Of a stretch of 49,304 nt of DNA, positions 6,479 through 15,681 are shown one piece after another. Numbering within the stretch: position 1 is the stretch's first letter; every line of letters starts with the position of its first letter. A program made the position numbers and the translations under genes. The notes beneath the pieces are model-generated. The model searched no databases. It was not told where the DNA came from and worked only from the letters and a program-made list of their open reading frames with translations. Source of the stretch: Maribellus sp. YY47 (lineage in GTDB: Bacteria > Bacteroidota > Bacteroidia > Bacteroidales > Prolixibacteraceae); contig NZ_JALGYW010000031.1 of NCBI RefSeq assembly GCF_023111095.1, positions 1 to 49,304 on the forward strand, in the 5' to 3' direction.

Positions 6479-8569
6479 TTACAAAAGACCACTGCGTTTT
6501 AACAAAGCATCAACCGTTGGCTCCTGCCCGCGGAAACGTTTGTACAATTCCATCGGATGCTCAGAGCCACCTTTTTCCAAAATGTTTTTACGGAACGAGG
6601 CCGCTACTTCTTTGTTAAATAATCCTTTTTCCTTGAAAACACTAAAGGCATCGGCATCCAGCACTTCGGCCCATTTATAACCGTAATATCCGGCAGCGTA
6701 ACCTCCGGCAAACAAGTGCCCGAATTGTGTGCTCATGCATACCTCATCCACCAGCGGAAAAATCTGTGTCTTCTTCCAGGCTTGCTCTTCAAAATCTTTT
6801 ACACTTCCGGTGTAAGGCTTTTCGAGCGTGTGCCAGGCCATGTCGAGGTAACCAAAACTCAGCTGACGAATGGAAAGATTACCGGCCAGGTAATTCTGCG
6901 AATCAACAATTTTCTGCACCAGTTCAGCCGGAATGGTTTCTCCGGTTTGATAATGTTTGGCAAAGCGATCGAGAAACTCTTTTTCCACTGCCCAGTTTTC
7001 CATGATCTGCGATGGCAGCTCTACAAAGTCGCGGTAAACATTGGTTCCCGAAATACTTGAGTAAGTAGAATTGGCCAGCATCCCGTGCAACGCATGACCA
7101 AACTCGTGCATCAGCGTTTCCACTTCGTAAAAAGTAAGCAAAGCCGGCTTGGTTTCGGTTGGGCGGGTAAAATTCATCACAATGGTAATTTGCGGACGCG
7201 AATCCACCCCGTTTTCTTTCCACTGGCCTTTGAAATCGTTCATCCAGGCACCACCACGTTTCCCCGGTCGCGGATGAAAATCGGTATAAAACACCGACAA
7301 AAATTTACCATCGGCATCAAATACCTCGTAGGCTGTCACTTCCGGATGATACACCGGAATTTCCTTATTTTCCCGAAATGTAATTCCAAACAACTCGGTA
7401 GCCAGTCCCAGCACACCTTCGGTTACCTGGTTCAGCTCGAAATAAGGTTTTAACATTTCATCGTCGAGGTTAAACTTCCTGACTTTCAATTTTTCGCTGT
7501 AATAGCTCCAATCCCAGGGCATTATTTCACCTTTAAAACCTTCTTCAGCAGCATACTCCTGAATTTCCTGCTTTTCTTTTAGCGCTACTTTATACGAGGC
7601 TTCGTACAAGTCGTCGAGCAGGCCATACACGCCGGCAGCATTCATAGCCATACGAAGTCCGAGCACATAGTCGGCATAATTTTTATACCCCAGCAGTTGC
7701 GCCAGCTCCAGACGAAGTTCAGCAATGCGCCTGACGTTTTCCTGGTTATCAAATTCATCGCCTTTAAACGATTTCGAACCATATGCCATGTAGAGTTTTT
7801 CCCGCAGCTCGCGGTTGTCGGCATATTTCATAACCGGAATATAACTGGGCTGCGTAATATCAATGAGCCAACCTTCCTTGTTTTTTGCCTTGGCACGTCC
7901 TGCTGCGGCTTCCAGCTCGCCCTCGGGCAAACCAGCCAACTCCTCTTTATCGGTAATTAAAAGCTCGTACGCGTTCGTTTCTTTCAGTACGTTTTCGCCA
8001 AACGTGAGGCTGAGTTTTGACAACTCGGTGCTAATGGCCCGAAACTTTTCCTTATCGGCTTCCGAGAGATTCGCGCCTTTCCGTACAAATCCTTCGTAGG
8101 TATTTTCGAGCAGTGTTTTTTGCTCCGCATCCAGCTCCAGCTGGTCTTTTTGCGCGTACACTGTTTTCACTTTTTCGAACAAAACCGGATCAAGCGATAC
8201 ATCGTTCTGGAACTTGGTGAGTTTAGGCGAAACCTCCTGCGCAATTTCTTGCAATTCGTCGTTGGTTTCCGAACTCAGCAGGTTAAAAAATACTCCGGAA
8301 GTGCGTCCCAACAGGCGTCCCACGCGGTCGAGTGCAACTATGGTATTCTCAAACGTTGGAGCTTCGGTATTGTTTTTTATGGCTTCCAGTTCTTCTTCGC
8401 CGGCCTTAATCGAAGCTTCGAAAGCAGGCAAAAAATGTTCGTTTTTGATTTCGTTGAAAGGCGCTGTTTCATGTGGCGTGTTAAACGTGCCCAACAATGG
8501 GTTATTCTGTGCGTTGATCATTCCGATATTCATTAAAAAAACAATTGATAACAAGTTAATTCTCTTCAT
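6479..8569 (-). CDS. M3 family metallopeptidase (Dcp / oligopeptidase A type)
   Basis: 696 aa, the usual length for dipeptidyl carboxypeptidase/oligopeptidase enzymes of family M3. An N-terminal signal peptide (1-20, ending INAQ) places it in the periplasm. The zinc site is H-E-F-G-H at 488-492 within LMHEFGHALHG, with the third ligand expected in the following ELPSQIMENW (around 517). The substrate-binding region includes the glycine- and tyrosine-rich GGYAAGYYGYKWAEVLDADAF near the C-terminus, a family hallmark. It would trim short peptides. The gene is monocistronic, closed by a strong terminator, and unrelated in function to its neighbours. Confidence 0.93.
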   Translation of the reverse strand: MKRINLLSIVFLMNIGMINAQNNPLLGTFNTPHETAPFNEIKNEHFLPAFEASIKAGEEELEAIKNNTEAPTFENTIVALDRVGRLLGRTSGVFFNLLSSETNDELQEIAQEVSPKLTKFQNDVSLDPVLFEKVKTVYAQKDQLELDAEQKTLLENTYEGFVRKGANLSEADKEKFRAISTELSKLSLTFGENVLKETNAYELLITDKEELAGLPEGELEAAAGRAKAKNKEGWLIDITQPSYIPVMKYADNRELREKLYMAYGSKSFKGDEFDNQENVRRIAELRLELAQLLGYKNYADYVLGLRMAMNAAGVYGLLDDLYEASYKVALKEKQEIQEYAAEEGFKGEIMPWDWSYYSEKLKVRKFNLDDEMLKPYFELNQVTEGVLGLATELFGITFRENKEIPVYHPEVTAYEVFDADGKFLSVFYTDFHPRPGKRGGAWMNDFKGQWKENGVDSRPQITIVMNFTRPTETKPALLTFYEVETLMHEFGHALHGMLANSTYSSISGTNVYRDFVELPSQIMENWAVEKEFLDRFAKHYQTGETIPAELVQKIVDSQNYLAGNLSIRQLSFGYLDMAWHTLEKPYTGSVKDFEEQAWKKTQIFPLVDEVCMSTQFGHLFAGGYAAGYYGYKWAEVLDADAFSVFKEKGLFNKEVAASFRKNILEKGGSEHPMELYKRFRGQEPTVDALLKRSGLL

Positions 8570-8738
8570 AGTTAAAGATTAAGTTATACTCTGATGATTT
8601 GATTTTCTAAAAGACAAAGGCGGGATTGCTTTGTTCAAATGAAGTTTATTTTTTCATCTGTTTATAAGTGCCAATTTTTTATGGTTACAGATGGAACTCC
8701 CATGATGGTAATCAATCGCTTTTGCGTGAAAGATTTTC

Positions 8739-9320
8739 TCATGGTCGTTTCCTTCTCTTCTTTTTCTCAACACTCCAGCCAAACTTCCCGATCTTCTTAC
8801 CCATCCCAAAATAGTGCCCATGACTGTAAACCAATGGATTGGCTTTTGAAAAACTGAAAGCATCTTTTTCGTTGATGTACGCATCGTCGATCGAAACACC
8901 CAAAACCTCGGAAATAAACATGTGATGCGATCCCAGTTCCACCACTTCCTTTACCCGGCATTCGATATTCACCGGCGATTCTTCGATAATGGGAGCCTTT
9001 ACAAACTTTGCCGGCGCAGGTGTAAGGTTCATTTCCTTCCATTTGTTGAACTTTCTTCCCGACCGGCAACCACACCAATCGGTGGCTTTGGCCAGTTGTT
9101 CGGTGGTAAGGTTGATCACAAATTCACCGGTTCTTTTAATAATGTCGTAGGAATGCCGTCCCGGCCGCACCGAGATGTAACACATCGGGGGATCGCTGTT
9201 GATCGTACCTGTCCAGGCAATGGTTATGATGTTGTATTCTTCGGGTGTTTCACCGCAGCTCACCATTACCGCAGGAAGCGGGTAAATAATCGTTCCGGGT
9301 TTCCAGTAGGTTCGTGCCAT
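8739..9320 (-). CDS. Flavin reductase family protein
   Basis: 193 aa, matching single-domain flavin reductase-like FMN-binding proteins. Landmarks are the opening WKPGTIIYPLPAVMVSCG, NIITIAWTGTINSDPPMCYISVRPGRHSYDII (FMN-binding split-barrel core), GEFVINLTTEQL and SHHMFISEVLGV. These proteins bind FMN and pass electrons from NAD(P)H, or serve as partners of oxygenases and ferredoxins. The lysine/arginine-rich tail (KKKRRKRP) is unusual. The start at 9320 lies 27 bases from a 9-bp inverted repeat (9348-9373) that overlaps a probable promoter, suggesting regulated expression. No partner gene is adjacent. Confidence 0.9.
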   Translation of the reverse strand: MARTYWKPGTIIYPLPAVMVSCGETPEEYNIITIAWTGTINSDPPMCYISVRPGRHSYDIIKRTGEFVINLTTEQLAKATDWCGCRSGRKFNKWKEMNLTPAPAKFVKAPIIEESPVNIECRVKEVVELGSHHMFISEVLGVSIDDAYINEKDAFSFSKANPLVYSHGHYFGMGKKIGKFGWSVEKKKRRKRP

Positions 9321-9347
9321 CGAAATAGATTAAGAATTGATTGCGTA

Positions 9348-9373
9348 AAGGTAAAAAACTTATGTTTTACCTT
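9348..9373. promoter_or_regulatory. Inverted repeat (possible operator) upstream of flavin reductase gene
   Basis: AAGGTAAAA (9348-9356) is the exact reverse complement of TTTTACCTT (9365-9373), with an 8-base spacer. It overlaps a near-consensus -7 element on the minus strand (TACCTTTA, 9346-9353). A dimeric regulator binding here would cover the promoter. The identity of such a regulator is unknown. Confidence 0.45.
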
Positions 9374-9578
9374 CATGCAACATCCTATAAATACAGGCTA
9401 TTTGTATACACACGAAAGCTGATTCAACAAGTTCTAACCATTACACACCAAGGTGAATAATAGATTGATAGCAGACTGATGTAGTTTGAATCAATCTCAT
9501 CAATCCAAGCAATCATTTCAATCTAAAACTGGTTGAAAGTAATCTGCCAGAAAATACACGAATACTCCTTAAACGATG

Positions 9579-11438
9579 CTAATCCACCGGATCTGTCCAG
9601 TCGCCGTTTTCACGAATCAGCTGTTCCAGTTCGGTTACCGCATCTTCGTATGGAATGTGACGCTTGATCGGCTTCAGGCCTTTGTACAGATTCACCTTGT
9701 TATTTCCGGCCCCTACAAAACCATAATCCACGTCGCCCATTTCGCCGGGCCCGTTTACCACACAACCCATAATTCCGATCTTCAAATGATCGAGATGTTT
9801 GAAATGTTCCTTGATCTGTTTTGTGGTTTCGTGCAGGTTAAACAGCGTTCGTCCGCAACCCGGGCACGAAATAAATTCGGTTTTTGAAACACGCATCCGG
9901 CTGGCCTGCAAAATACCAAAGCTCAGGTCTTTCAGCTCGGTGAATGTAATATTTTCGTTGTCGTTCGAAATGCAAATACCATCGCCGTAACCATCAATCA
10001 GCAAACCTCCCAGGTCGGCAGACGATTTGATCTGCAGGTCTTCGAGATGACTTTCGTTGTAACGGCGGTGCAAAATTACCGGCACTTTCCAGATGTGGGT
10101 TTCCAGTGCCATAAAGAAAGCACGGAGTTCCGCCATCGGGTTGGCATTGAAACTCTCCAGTATCAACACGGTTTTACGTGTCTGTTTGAGTTTCATAATA
10201 ATTTCGGGGTGAAGATTCATAAACTTGTCGAACTCTGCTTTACTGGTGCGGATAAATTTCATCCGTCCCCAACGCGTGCTTTCAAACAAGTATTCCTCAA
10301 GTGTAATTACCGGGTATTCTTCGCCTTCAATGTCCAGAATTCGGTTTCCCGACAGGAAATATTCTGGAATAAGTTTACCACGGATCGGGATCATCTCACG
10401 TAAACTGCGGTCGCCCAAATCGGCAATCACCACCGGAAGTTGCTTCCCTCCCATATTCAGCACCGGGCGCGTATCGCGGCGTTCATATTCAAACGGGTTG
10501 GTCTGCCCCACCATCGGCGCTGTTATGGGCGCATGATTCTGATAGGTTTTAAAATGATTGACCAGTTTCATGGCCACAGGAATTTCGTTGATTGGTTTTT
10601 CTGTCAGCGAAATTCTTACCGTGTCGCCAATTCCATCGGCCAGCAAAGCGCCTACTCCCACCGATGATTTCAGGCGGCCATCTTCACCTTCTCCGGCCTC
10701 TGTCACACCAAGATGGAACGGAAACTGCATGTCTTCGAGACGCATTTTAAAATTCAGCAAACGTGCGGTGTACACCATCACACGGGTGTTGCTCGACTTA
10801 ATCGAAACCACCACGTTGTTGAAGTTTACTTTTTTACAAATGCGCAGGAATTCAAGCACCGATTCTGCAATACCGGCAGGTGTGTCACCAAAACGGCTCA
10901 TCACCCTGTCGGACAGCGAACCGTGGTTGGCGCCAATCCGAAGACACGTATTCGTTTTTCTTAATACTTCAAGAAAAGGAACAAACTGCTTCTCGATAAT
11001 TTCGAGTTCGTTTTTGTATTCCTCGTCGGTATATATTTTATTCTTGAATTGTGCTCTTTTGTCGTAAAAGTTCCCGGGATTGATACGCACTTTGGAAACA
11101 TATTGAGCAGCCACTTCTGCCAGGCGCGGATTAAAATGAATATCGGCAACCAGCGGCGTGTTGTAGCCTCTGCCCACCAATTCTTTTTTAATAACCTGCA
11201 GGCTTTCAGCGTCCTGCATGCTTTTTACGGTAACCCGCACATAGTCGGCTCCCGCCTTTACTACCCGAATAATCTGCTCCACTGTTGCATCCGTATCACT
11301 CGTATCAGTATCGGTCATCGTCTGAATACGAATCGGATTACTTCCTCCCACGGCAACCCCGCCAATATTCACTTCGGTAGTTTCCTGCCGCTGATATCTG
11401 GTAAGGTCTTGAATGTAGTTGAAATGACGGTCCTTCAT
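9579..11438 (-). CDS. ispG: (E)-4-hydroxy-3-methylbut-2-enyl-diphosphate synthase (flavodoxin/ferredoxin)
   Basis: 619 aa, the long form found in Bacteroidota, chlamydiae and plants, with an extra domain between the TIM barrel and the iron-sulfur domain. It converts 2-C-methylerythritol 2,4-cyclodiphosphate to HMBPP, the penultimate step of the MEP isoprenoid pathway, in the cytoplasm. Seen directly are VNIGGVAVGGSNPIRIQTMTDTDTSD at the N-terminus, ADIHFNPR and VRINPGNF in the barrel, and the [4Fe-4S] ligands Cys525 and Cys528 (CPGCGRT) and Cys559 (GIMGCVVNGPGEM). It is divergent from gldA. A -7 element on the minus strand (TAAATTTG, 11464-11471) gives a leader of about 20 bases and supports the start at 11438. 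Confidence 0.97.
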   Translation of the reverse strand: MKDRHFNYIQDLTRYQRQETTEVNIGGVAVGGSNPIRIQTMTDTDTSDTDATVEQIIRVVKAGADYVRVTVKSMQDAESLQVIKKELVGRGYNTPLVADIHFNPRLAEVAAQYVSKVRINPGNFYDKRAQFKNKIYTDEEYKNELEIIEKQFVPFLEVLRKTNTCLRIGANHGSLSDRVMSRFGDTPAGIAESVLEFLRICKKVNFNNVVVSIKSSNTRVMVYTARLLNFKMRLEDMQFPFHLGVTEAGEGEDGRLKSSVGVGALLADGIGDTVRISLTEKPINEIPVAMKLVNHFKTYQNHAPITAPMVGQTNPFEYERRDTRPVLNMGGKQLPVVIADLGDRSLREMIPIRGKLIPEYFLSGNRILDIEGEEYPVITLEEYLFESTRWGRMKFIRTSKAEFDKFMNLHPEIIMKLKQTRKTVLILESFNANPMAELRAFFMALETHIWKVPVILHRRYNESHLEDLQIKSSADLGGLLIDGYGDGICISNDNENITFTELKDLSFGILQASRMRVSKTEFISCPGCGRTLFNLHETTKQIKEHFKHLDHLKIGIMGCVVNGPGEMGDVDYGFVGAGNNKVNLYKGLKPIKRHIPYEDAVTELEQLIRENGDWTDPVD

Positions 11439-11463
11439 CTAATAAATCTGTTAAGCTGAACTG

Positions 11464-11471
11464 CAAATTTA
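11464..11471 (-). promoter_or_regulatory. -7 promoter element for ispG
   Basis: CAAATTTA on the plus strand reads TAAATTTG on the minus strand, a full TAnnTTTG match 26 bases upstream of the ispG ATG. Confidence 0.5.
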
Positions 11472-11502
11472 AGTGAATGCTTCTAAAATAAAAACATTCC
11501 GC

Positions 11503-11510
11503 TATTTTTG
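11503..11510 (+). promoter_or_regulatory. -7 promoter element for gldA
   Basis: TATTTTTG matches TAnnTTTG. It overlaps an upstream in-frame ATG at 11508, which therefore cannot be the translated start, and leaves about 18 bases to the ATG at 11529. Confidence 0.5.
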
Positions 11511-11528
11511 TTCATTCCAAATAAGAAA

Positions 11529-12443
11529 ATGAGCATCGAAACCCGAAATATCAGCAAGTTGTACGGGAAACAACGCGCTTTGGATACAGTAAGCTTAACC
11601 GCAAAAAAAGGCGAACTGGTTGGCTTTCTGGGCCCTAACGGGGCCGGCAAATCTACTATGATGAAAATCATAACCGGATACCTGCCTGCTGATTCCGGTG
11701 AGATCTTCATCAATGGAGAAAGAATTTTACGCGGTGATTTAGATTACAAAAAAGAGATTGGCTACCTTCCTGAACATAATCCGCTTTATTCTGACCTCTA
11801 CATTAAAGAATATCTTGAAATTACCGCCGGTTTTTACGGACTGAAGAACGTAAAAAAACGGGTAGCTGAAATGGTGGAACTTACCGGACTTGGATTGGAA
11901 CAACATAAAAAGATCCGCGCCCTTTCAAAAGGATACCGCCAACGTGTGGGGCTGGCACAGGCCTTGATCCACGATCCGTCGATTCTGATTTTGGATGAAC
12001 CAACCACCGGACTTGACCCCAACCAGCTGGAAGAAATCCGTAACCTGATCCGCACCATCAGCCGAGAAAAAACCGTAATCCTTTCGTCGCATATCATGCA
12101 GGAAGTGGAAGCTATCTGCAACCGGGTAATCATCATCAACCGCGGAAAAATTGTCGCCGACGGTAGCATCGCGGAAGTAAAATCGGGAAGCCTTCAGCAA
12201 AATCAGGTAGTACTGGCGGAGTTTTCGACTACCGTTGAGCAGGAAAGATTACTGCAGATTTCCGGAGTGCAAAATGCGCTTCCAAACGGAAAGGGCTGGG
12301 AGCTGGAAGCTGCATCCGGTCAGGATATCCGGGCAGCAGTATTTGAATTTGCCGTACAAAACCAACTTACACTTCTCACACTTCACGAAAAACAGAAAAA
12401 CCTGGAGAACGTTTTTCATCAGTTGACACAGAACCAGAGTTGA
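11529..12443 (+). CDS. gldA: ABC transporter ATP-binding protein, GldA-like
   Basis: 304 aa. Walker A GPNGAGKST, signature SKGYRQRVGLA, Walker B ILILDEPTTGLDP and the switch histidine in SSHIMQEV are all intact. The overall shape (MSIETRNISKLYGKQRALD start, about 300 aa, divergent C-terminal 80 residues) fits GldA, the ATPase of the GldAFG transporter implicated in gliding or surface-protein export in Bacteroidota. The permease genes gldF and gldG are not adjacent here, so a generic ABC-2 exporter ATPase is the alternative. The start at 11529 is preferred over 11508 because the promoter -7 element overlaps the upstream ATG. It is divergent from ispG. Confidence 0.8.
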   Translation: MSIETRNISKLYGKQRALDTVSLTAKKGELVGFLGPNGAGKSTMMKIITGYLPADSGEIFINGERILRGDLDYKKEIGYLPEHNPLYSDLYIKEYLEITAGFYGLKNVKKRVAEMVELTGLGLEQHKKIRALSKGYRQRVGLAQALIHDPSILILDEPTTGLDPNQLEEIRNLIRTISREKTVILSSHIMQEVEAICNRVIIINRGKIVADGSIAEVKSGSLQQNQVVLAEFSTTVEQERLLQISGVQNALPNGKGWELEAASGQDIRAAVFEFAVQNQLTLLTLHEKQKNLENVFHQLTQNQS

Positions 12444-12470
12444 AACAGGAGTAGGACAAACACTCCAATT

Positions 12471-12530
12471 TGACCCCCTCGGTCCCCCGAAGGGGGAAGA
12501 TTCCTCCCTTTTGGGGAGGTTAGGAGGGGC
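12471..12530. repeat. Three-stem palindromic intergenic element
   Basis: An outer stem CCCCTC (12475-12480) / GAGGGG (12524-12529) encloses two hairpins: TCCCCC-gaa-GGGGGA (12483-12497) and CCTCCC (12503-12508) / GGGAGG (12514-12519). This cloverleaf-like G/C-rich block in an A+T-rich gap looks like the interspersed repeats common between Bacteroidota genes. It may also end the gldA transcript. The rest of the gap (12531-12763) shows only A+T-rich sequence with a weak promoter-like TTTATTTG near 12732. Confidence 0.6.
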
Positions 12531-12763
12531 CAGCAACTTACAAAAAAGTGGAAAATTTGTTTTCTTAACTATCTAGACAGTCTCATAAGGGAGAGTTCCT
12601 CTAACTATGAAATGCAAAATTGCATATTTATAAGACAACGATAAAAACGAATCACGATAAAAGAAAAAGCAGAATATTCCCTAAATTCAGCACTTCATCG
12701 GAAAAAGCTGAAATACCAAATGATAACACTGTTTATTTGACCCAAAACTAAAATCCGCCCACT

Positions 12764-14560
12764 ATGAAACAGTTGTTATTTATCCTGATCATTCTGCTAA
12801 CATCGTTTAGTACGACTCTTGCGCAAAATAAAGATATTGATGAAAATGAAGTTTGGGATATAATCAGAGCCCGACTATTTGGAGATTACAACTCTGAAGC
12901 ATTCCGGTTTGAGGACGATATTCACATTCAGTTGAAAGGCTCTCCAAATCATGAAGATTCCACGATCTTTCAAACTCTCATAAAAGAATTAAACTCATTA
13001 ACAGAAACAGTTGAAGTAAAGCTCGTTAAGAATAATGCAAATTTTATTATCTCTATTTTACCTCCTAATGATGGTTTAGGTCTAAATCAAGATATGGACA
13101 CAGAAGAGTATGTGATCCAAAAAGTTGAATTAGATTTCAATCTTCGTTATATAAACTCATACGAAGAAAAGTTAAGAGACTACTACTTTTATACCATTCG
13201 AAGCCTTACTCAATTATTTCACTTTGATGCTGACATTATTGGTTACGGAGGGATATTTTACTACAAAGACAAGCCTGAATACATAGCCTTTTCCGACATC
13301 GATAAAGAAATCATCAAAAAATTATATTCCAAAAACTTTTACCGCGATTTAAAGCAAAACACCATCAAGACATATGGTTATCTATATTATTGGAACATCC
13401 GGTACAAATCAACCCTAAAGTTTTTTCTTACTTTTATTTCAATAATTATTGCCGCGATAGGATTACTTTATATGCAATCCAGATATGTTAAAAAAACTAC
13501 TTATAAACTAAAAGATTACTTCAAAACCGGATTTCTTGTATTGATTTTAACAGCCTTCATCTACTGGATATTCATGCTTCCTGCATTCATTAGCTCAAAA
13601 AGCACACACTATTTCTCCAATCTTGCATTCTTAATTTTAGCTTATCTGCCTTTAGGTTTAATTGCAATTCCATTCCTATATTACAGTGAACGTTTCTTAT
13701 TAAAGAACAGTCAAAAGTTCCTTCAAAGACAAACCATTATTTTCTTTACCACAATCATCGCATTTCTAATTGGTCATTTGTTTGAGCTCTCAATATTTGT
13801 CACACTCCAGCACCTAAATTTCACAAACATTTCTACAAAACCGGGCTTTATCAGCACAACATTTGCGCTCGCCGCATGTATCACAGCGTTTTTACGCGTA
13901 CTATTTAATTGGTCAAGCTACCGCATCCAAAGTATGGTAAACCAAAAAGATGTGGAAATTGCCAAAATGAAAGAGCTGAAAAACCAGGCAGAGTTAAATG
14001 CACTACACTCACGTATCAACCCGCACTTTTTATACAATTCGCTGAACTCGATTGCCAGCCTGGCACACATCGACGCCGATAAAACCGAAAACATGGCCAC
14101 CGGGCTTTCCGAACTGTTCCGGTACTCGATCAACAAGGAAAACAAAACCTTTGTTACCGTTGCCGAAGAGCTCGAAATGGTTAAAAAATACCTCGAAATT
14201 GAAAAAACGCGTTTTGGCGATAAACTGGTGTATGAGATCGATGCCGATGAAAGTACACGGGAAAAACAAATCCCCAAATTCCTGATTCAGCCGCTGGTTG
14301 AAAATGCGGTAAAACACGGGCTGTCGAAAATAAAAGCCATGGGGAAAATTACGGTGGAAGTAAGACAGCTTGAAAAAGATCTTTCAATTTCGATTTTTGA
14401 CAACGGCCCTGATTTCCCTGCGGAACCGGTGAGCGGTTACGGGCTTCAAAACCTGCACGACAAGCTGGATATTATTTACGGAAACGATGCCGGTATTAAC
14501 TGGGAAAACGGAGATAACAAACACGTTCGAATAACCCTGAAAAATCAGTTTAACCAATGA
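12764..14560 (+). CDS. LytS-type membrane sensor histidine kinase
   Basis: 598 aa. A signal peptide (1-20) precedes an extracytoplasmic domain of about 200 residues that I do not recognise. A cluster of hydrophobic segments lies between about 220 and 385 (for example FFLTFISIIIAAIGLLYM and FLVLILTAFIYWIFMLPAFI). The kinase core follows: a coiled linker, the phospho-acceptor His421 in RINPHFLYNSLNS (HisKA_7TM/His_kinase type), and an HATPase domain with PLVENAVKHGL and SGYGLQNLHDKL. It should phosphorylate the response regulator encoded next, whose start overlaps its stop by 4 bases (ATGA). The N-terminal half is clearly more A+T-rich than the kinase half. The ligand is unknown. Confidence 0.9.
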   Translation: MKQLLFILIILLTSFSTTLAQNKDIDENEVWDIIRARLFGDYNSEAFRFEDDIHIQLKGSPNHEDSTIFQTLIKELNSLTETVEVKLVKNNANFIISILPPNDGLGLNQDMDTEEYVIQKVELDFNLRYINSYEEKLRDYYFYTIRSLTQLFHFDADIIGYGGIFYYKDKPEYIAFSDIDKEIIKKLYSKNFYRDLKQNTIKTYGYLYYWNIRYKSTLKFFLTFISIIIAAIGLLYMQSRYVKKTTYKLKDYFKTGFLVLILTAFIYWIFMLPAFISSKSTHYFSNLAFLILAYLPLGLIAIPFLYYSERFLLKNSQKFLQRQTIIFFTTIIAFLIGHLFELSIFVTLQHLNFTNISTKPGFISTTFALAACITAFLRVLFNWSSYRIQSMVNQKDVEIAKMKELKNQAELNALHSRINPHFLYNSLNSIASLAHIDADKTENMATGLSELFRYSINKENKTFVTVAEELEMVKKYLEIEKTRFGDKLVYEIDADESTREKQIPKFLIQPLVENAVKHGLSKIKAMGKITVEVRQLEKDLSISIFDNGPDFPAEPVSGYGLQNLHDKLDIIYGNDAGINWENGDNKHVRITLKNQFNQ

Positions 14561-15327
14561 AACTTAACCAACCCTGGAAAACGATAATTGTTGACGATGA
14601 ACCCCTGGCACGTTTGCGCTTGCAAACATTGGCCGGGGAGCATCCGGGTAAATTTGAAATAATTGCTGAGGCCGAAAACGGCGAAGAAGCCATTGAAAAA
14701 ATCAACCGGCTGCGCCCGGAGTATATTTTTCTGGATATTCAGATGCCCGAAATCAGCGGATTTGACGTACTCAAAAAACTGGACTACCTGCCAAAAGTTA
14801 TTTTTTGCACGGCCTACGACGAATTTGCTTTGCAGGCTTTCGATACCCACTGTATCGACTACCTGGTAAAACCACTGACCAAAGAACGGTTTGCCAAAAC
14901 GATTGCCAAACTGGAACAAATAAACAACAGCAGTCCCGCAATTAACCTGAACAAACTGATCGAACAGTTTAACCAGGAACACCGGAAAAATGAAGCCACA
15001 TCGATTCCGGTAAAGGTAGGCGACCGGGTGATTTTCGTGCGGCTCGACGAAGTTTCCTACATCCAGGCGGATGAGAAATATGTAACCGTTGTTACCAAAC
15101 ATTCAAAATCGTATATCCTCGATTCGAGCTTAAAAAAACTGGAAGATAAACTCCCTGATTATTTTATTAGGGTGCACAAGTCGTACCTCATCAACAAAAA
15201 CCTGCTAAAGGAGATCCGAAAGCATTTCAACAACCGCTTTGTTTTAATCCTGGATGATTACAACCAGAGCAGGATAACCAGCGGAAGAAGCTATTATCCG
15301 GATATTAAAGCAATGTTTGAATTGTAA
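14557..15327 (+). CDS. LytTR family response regulator
   Basis: 256 aa. The receiver domain (about 8-125) has the acidic pair in IVDDEPLARL, phospho-acceptor Asp60 in YIFLDIQMPEISGFD, and the conserved lysine in YLVKPLTK. A LytTR DNA-binding domain (about 155-256) carries DEVSYIQADEKYVTVVT and FIRVHKSYLINKNLLKEI. This is the standard Bacteroidota partner of LytS-like kinases, acting as a cytoplasmic transcription factor. Translation is coupled to the kinase through the 4-base overlap at 14557-14560. Its target promoters are not evident in the window. Confidence 0.95.
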   Translation: MKLNQPWKTIIVDDEPLARLRLQTLAGEHPGKFEIIAEAENGEEAIEKINRLRPEYIFLDIQMPEISGFDVLKKLDYLPKVIFCTAYDEFALQAFDTHCIDYLVKPLTKERFAKTIAKLEQINNSSPAINLNKLIEQFNQEHRKNEATSIPVKVGDRVIFVRLDEVSYIQADEKYVTVVTKHSKSYILDSSLKKLEDKLPDYFIRVHKSYLINKNLLKEIRKHFNNRFVLILDDYNQSRITSGRSYYPDIKAMFEL

Positions 15328-15454
15328 TACCTTCGGCTATTTATGTAAATTTTACTTCGCATTGCAAATATACATACCACGAATGTATGAAGCAGATATT
15401 GAATCAAGGGGTGCACAACAAGTTTCCATTTTGCCTCAGAATAAAGGAAATAGA

Positions 15455-15557
15455 AAAAACTCCGGGTACCTCTGTAAAAAACTCCGTATCCTCTGTGGTT
15501 AAAAGTAAGAGAAGCCACAGAGTGTCACAGAGAAAATAGCACAGAGTAACTTAGAGG
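15455..15557. repeat. Long imperfect intergenic palindrome (CTCTGTG/CACAGAG type)
   Basis: The left arm holds two copies of a CTCCG-nn-CCTCTGT block (15459-15499). The right arm, from 15515, holds three CACAGAG-like blocks on the same strand, roughly complementary to the left arm. The centre is TTAAAAGTAAGAGAAG. It belongs in appearance to the dispersed palindromic repeats of Bacteroidota. It lies between the response regulator stop (15327) and the metK leader. Nothing else was recognised in 15328-15454. Confidence 0.5.
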
Positions 15558-15681
15558 TTTCGTCGTGAAGGAAATTTCTCGTGCACTCAGGATTATTGTG
15601 TATGATAAAGATTGAAAAAAGAGAAAAGCCTTCGGTTATAATAAATTCCAATAAGTCTTTTTTTATTCAAAATAAACCCCT

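Noticed and set aside
6924-7223. 99-codon minus-strand frame inside the M3 peptidase gene
   Set aside because: Out-of-frame shadow of a well-supported conserved gene.
8639-8857. Plus-strand frame over the flavin reductase end
   Set aside because: Antisense shadow of the flavin reductase gene with no promoter.
12471-12530. CRISPR-like repeat
   Set aside because: No repeated units with spacers; it is a single multi-stem palindrome.
14545-15102. 185-codon minus-strand frame opposite the LytTR regulator
   Set aside because: Shadow of the response regulator; codon pattern is explained by the plus-strand gene.
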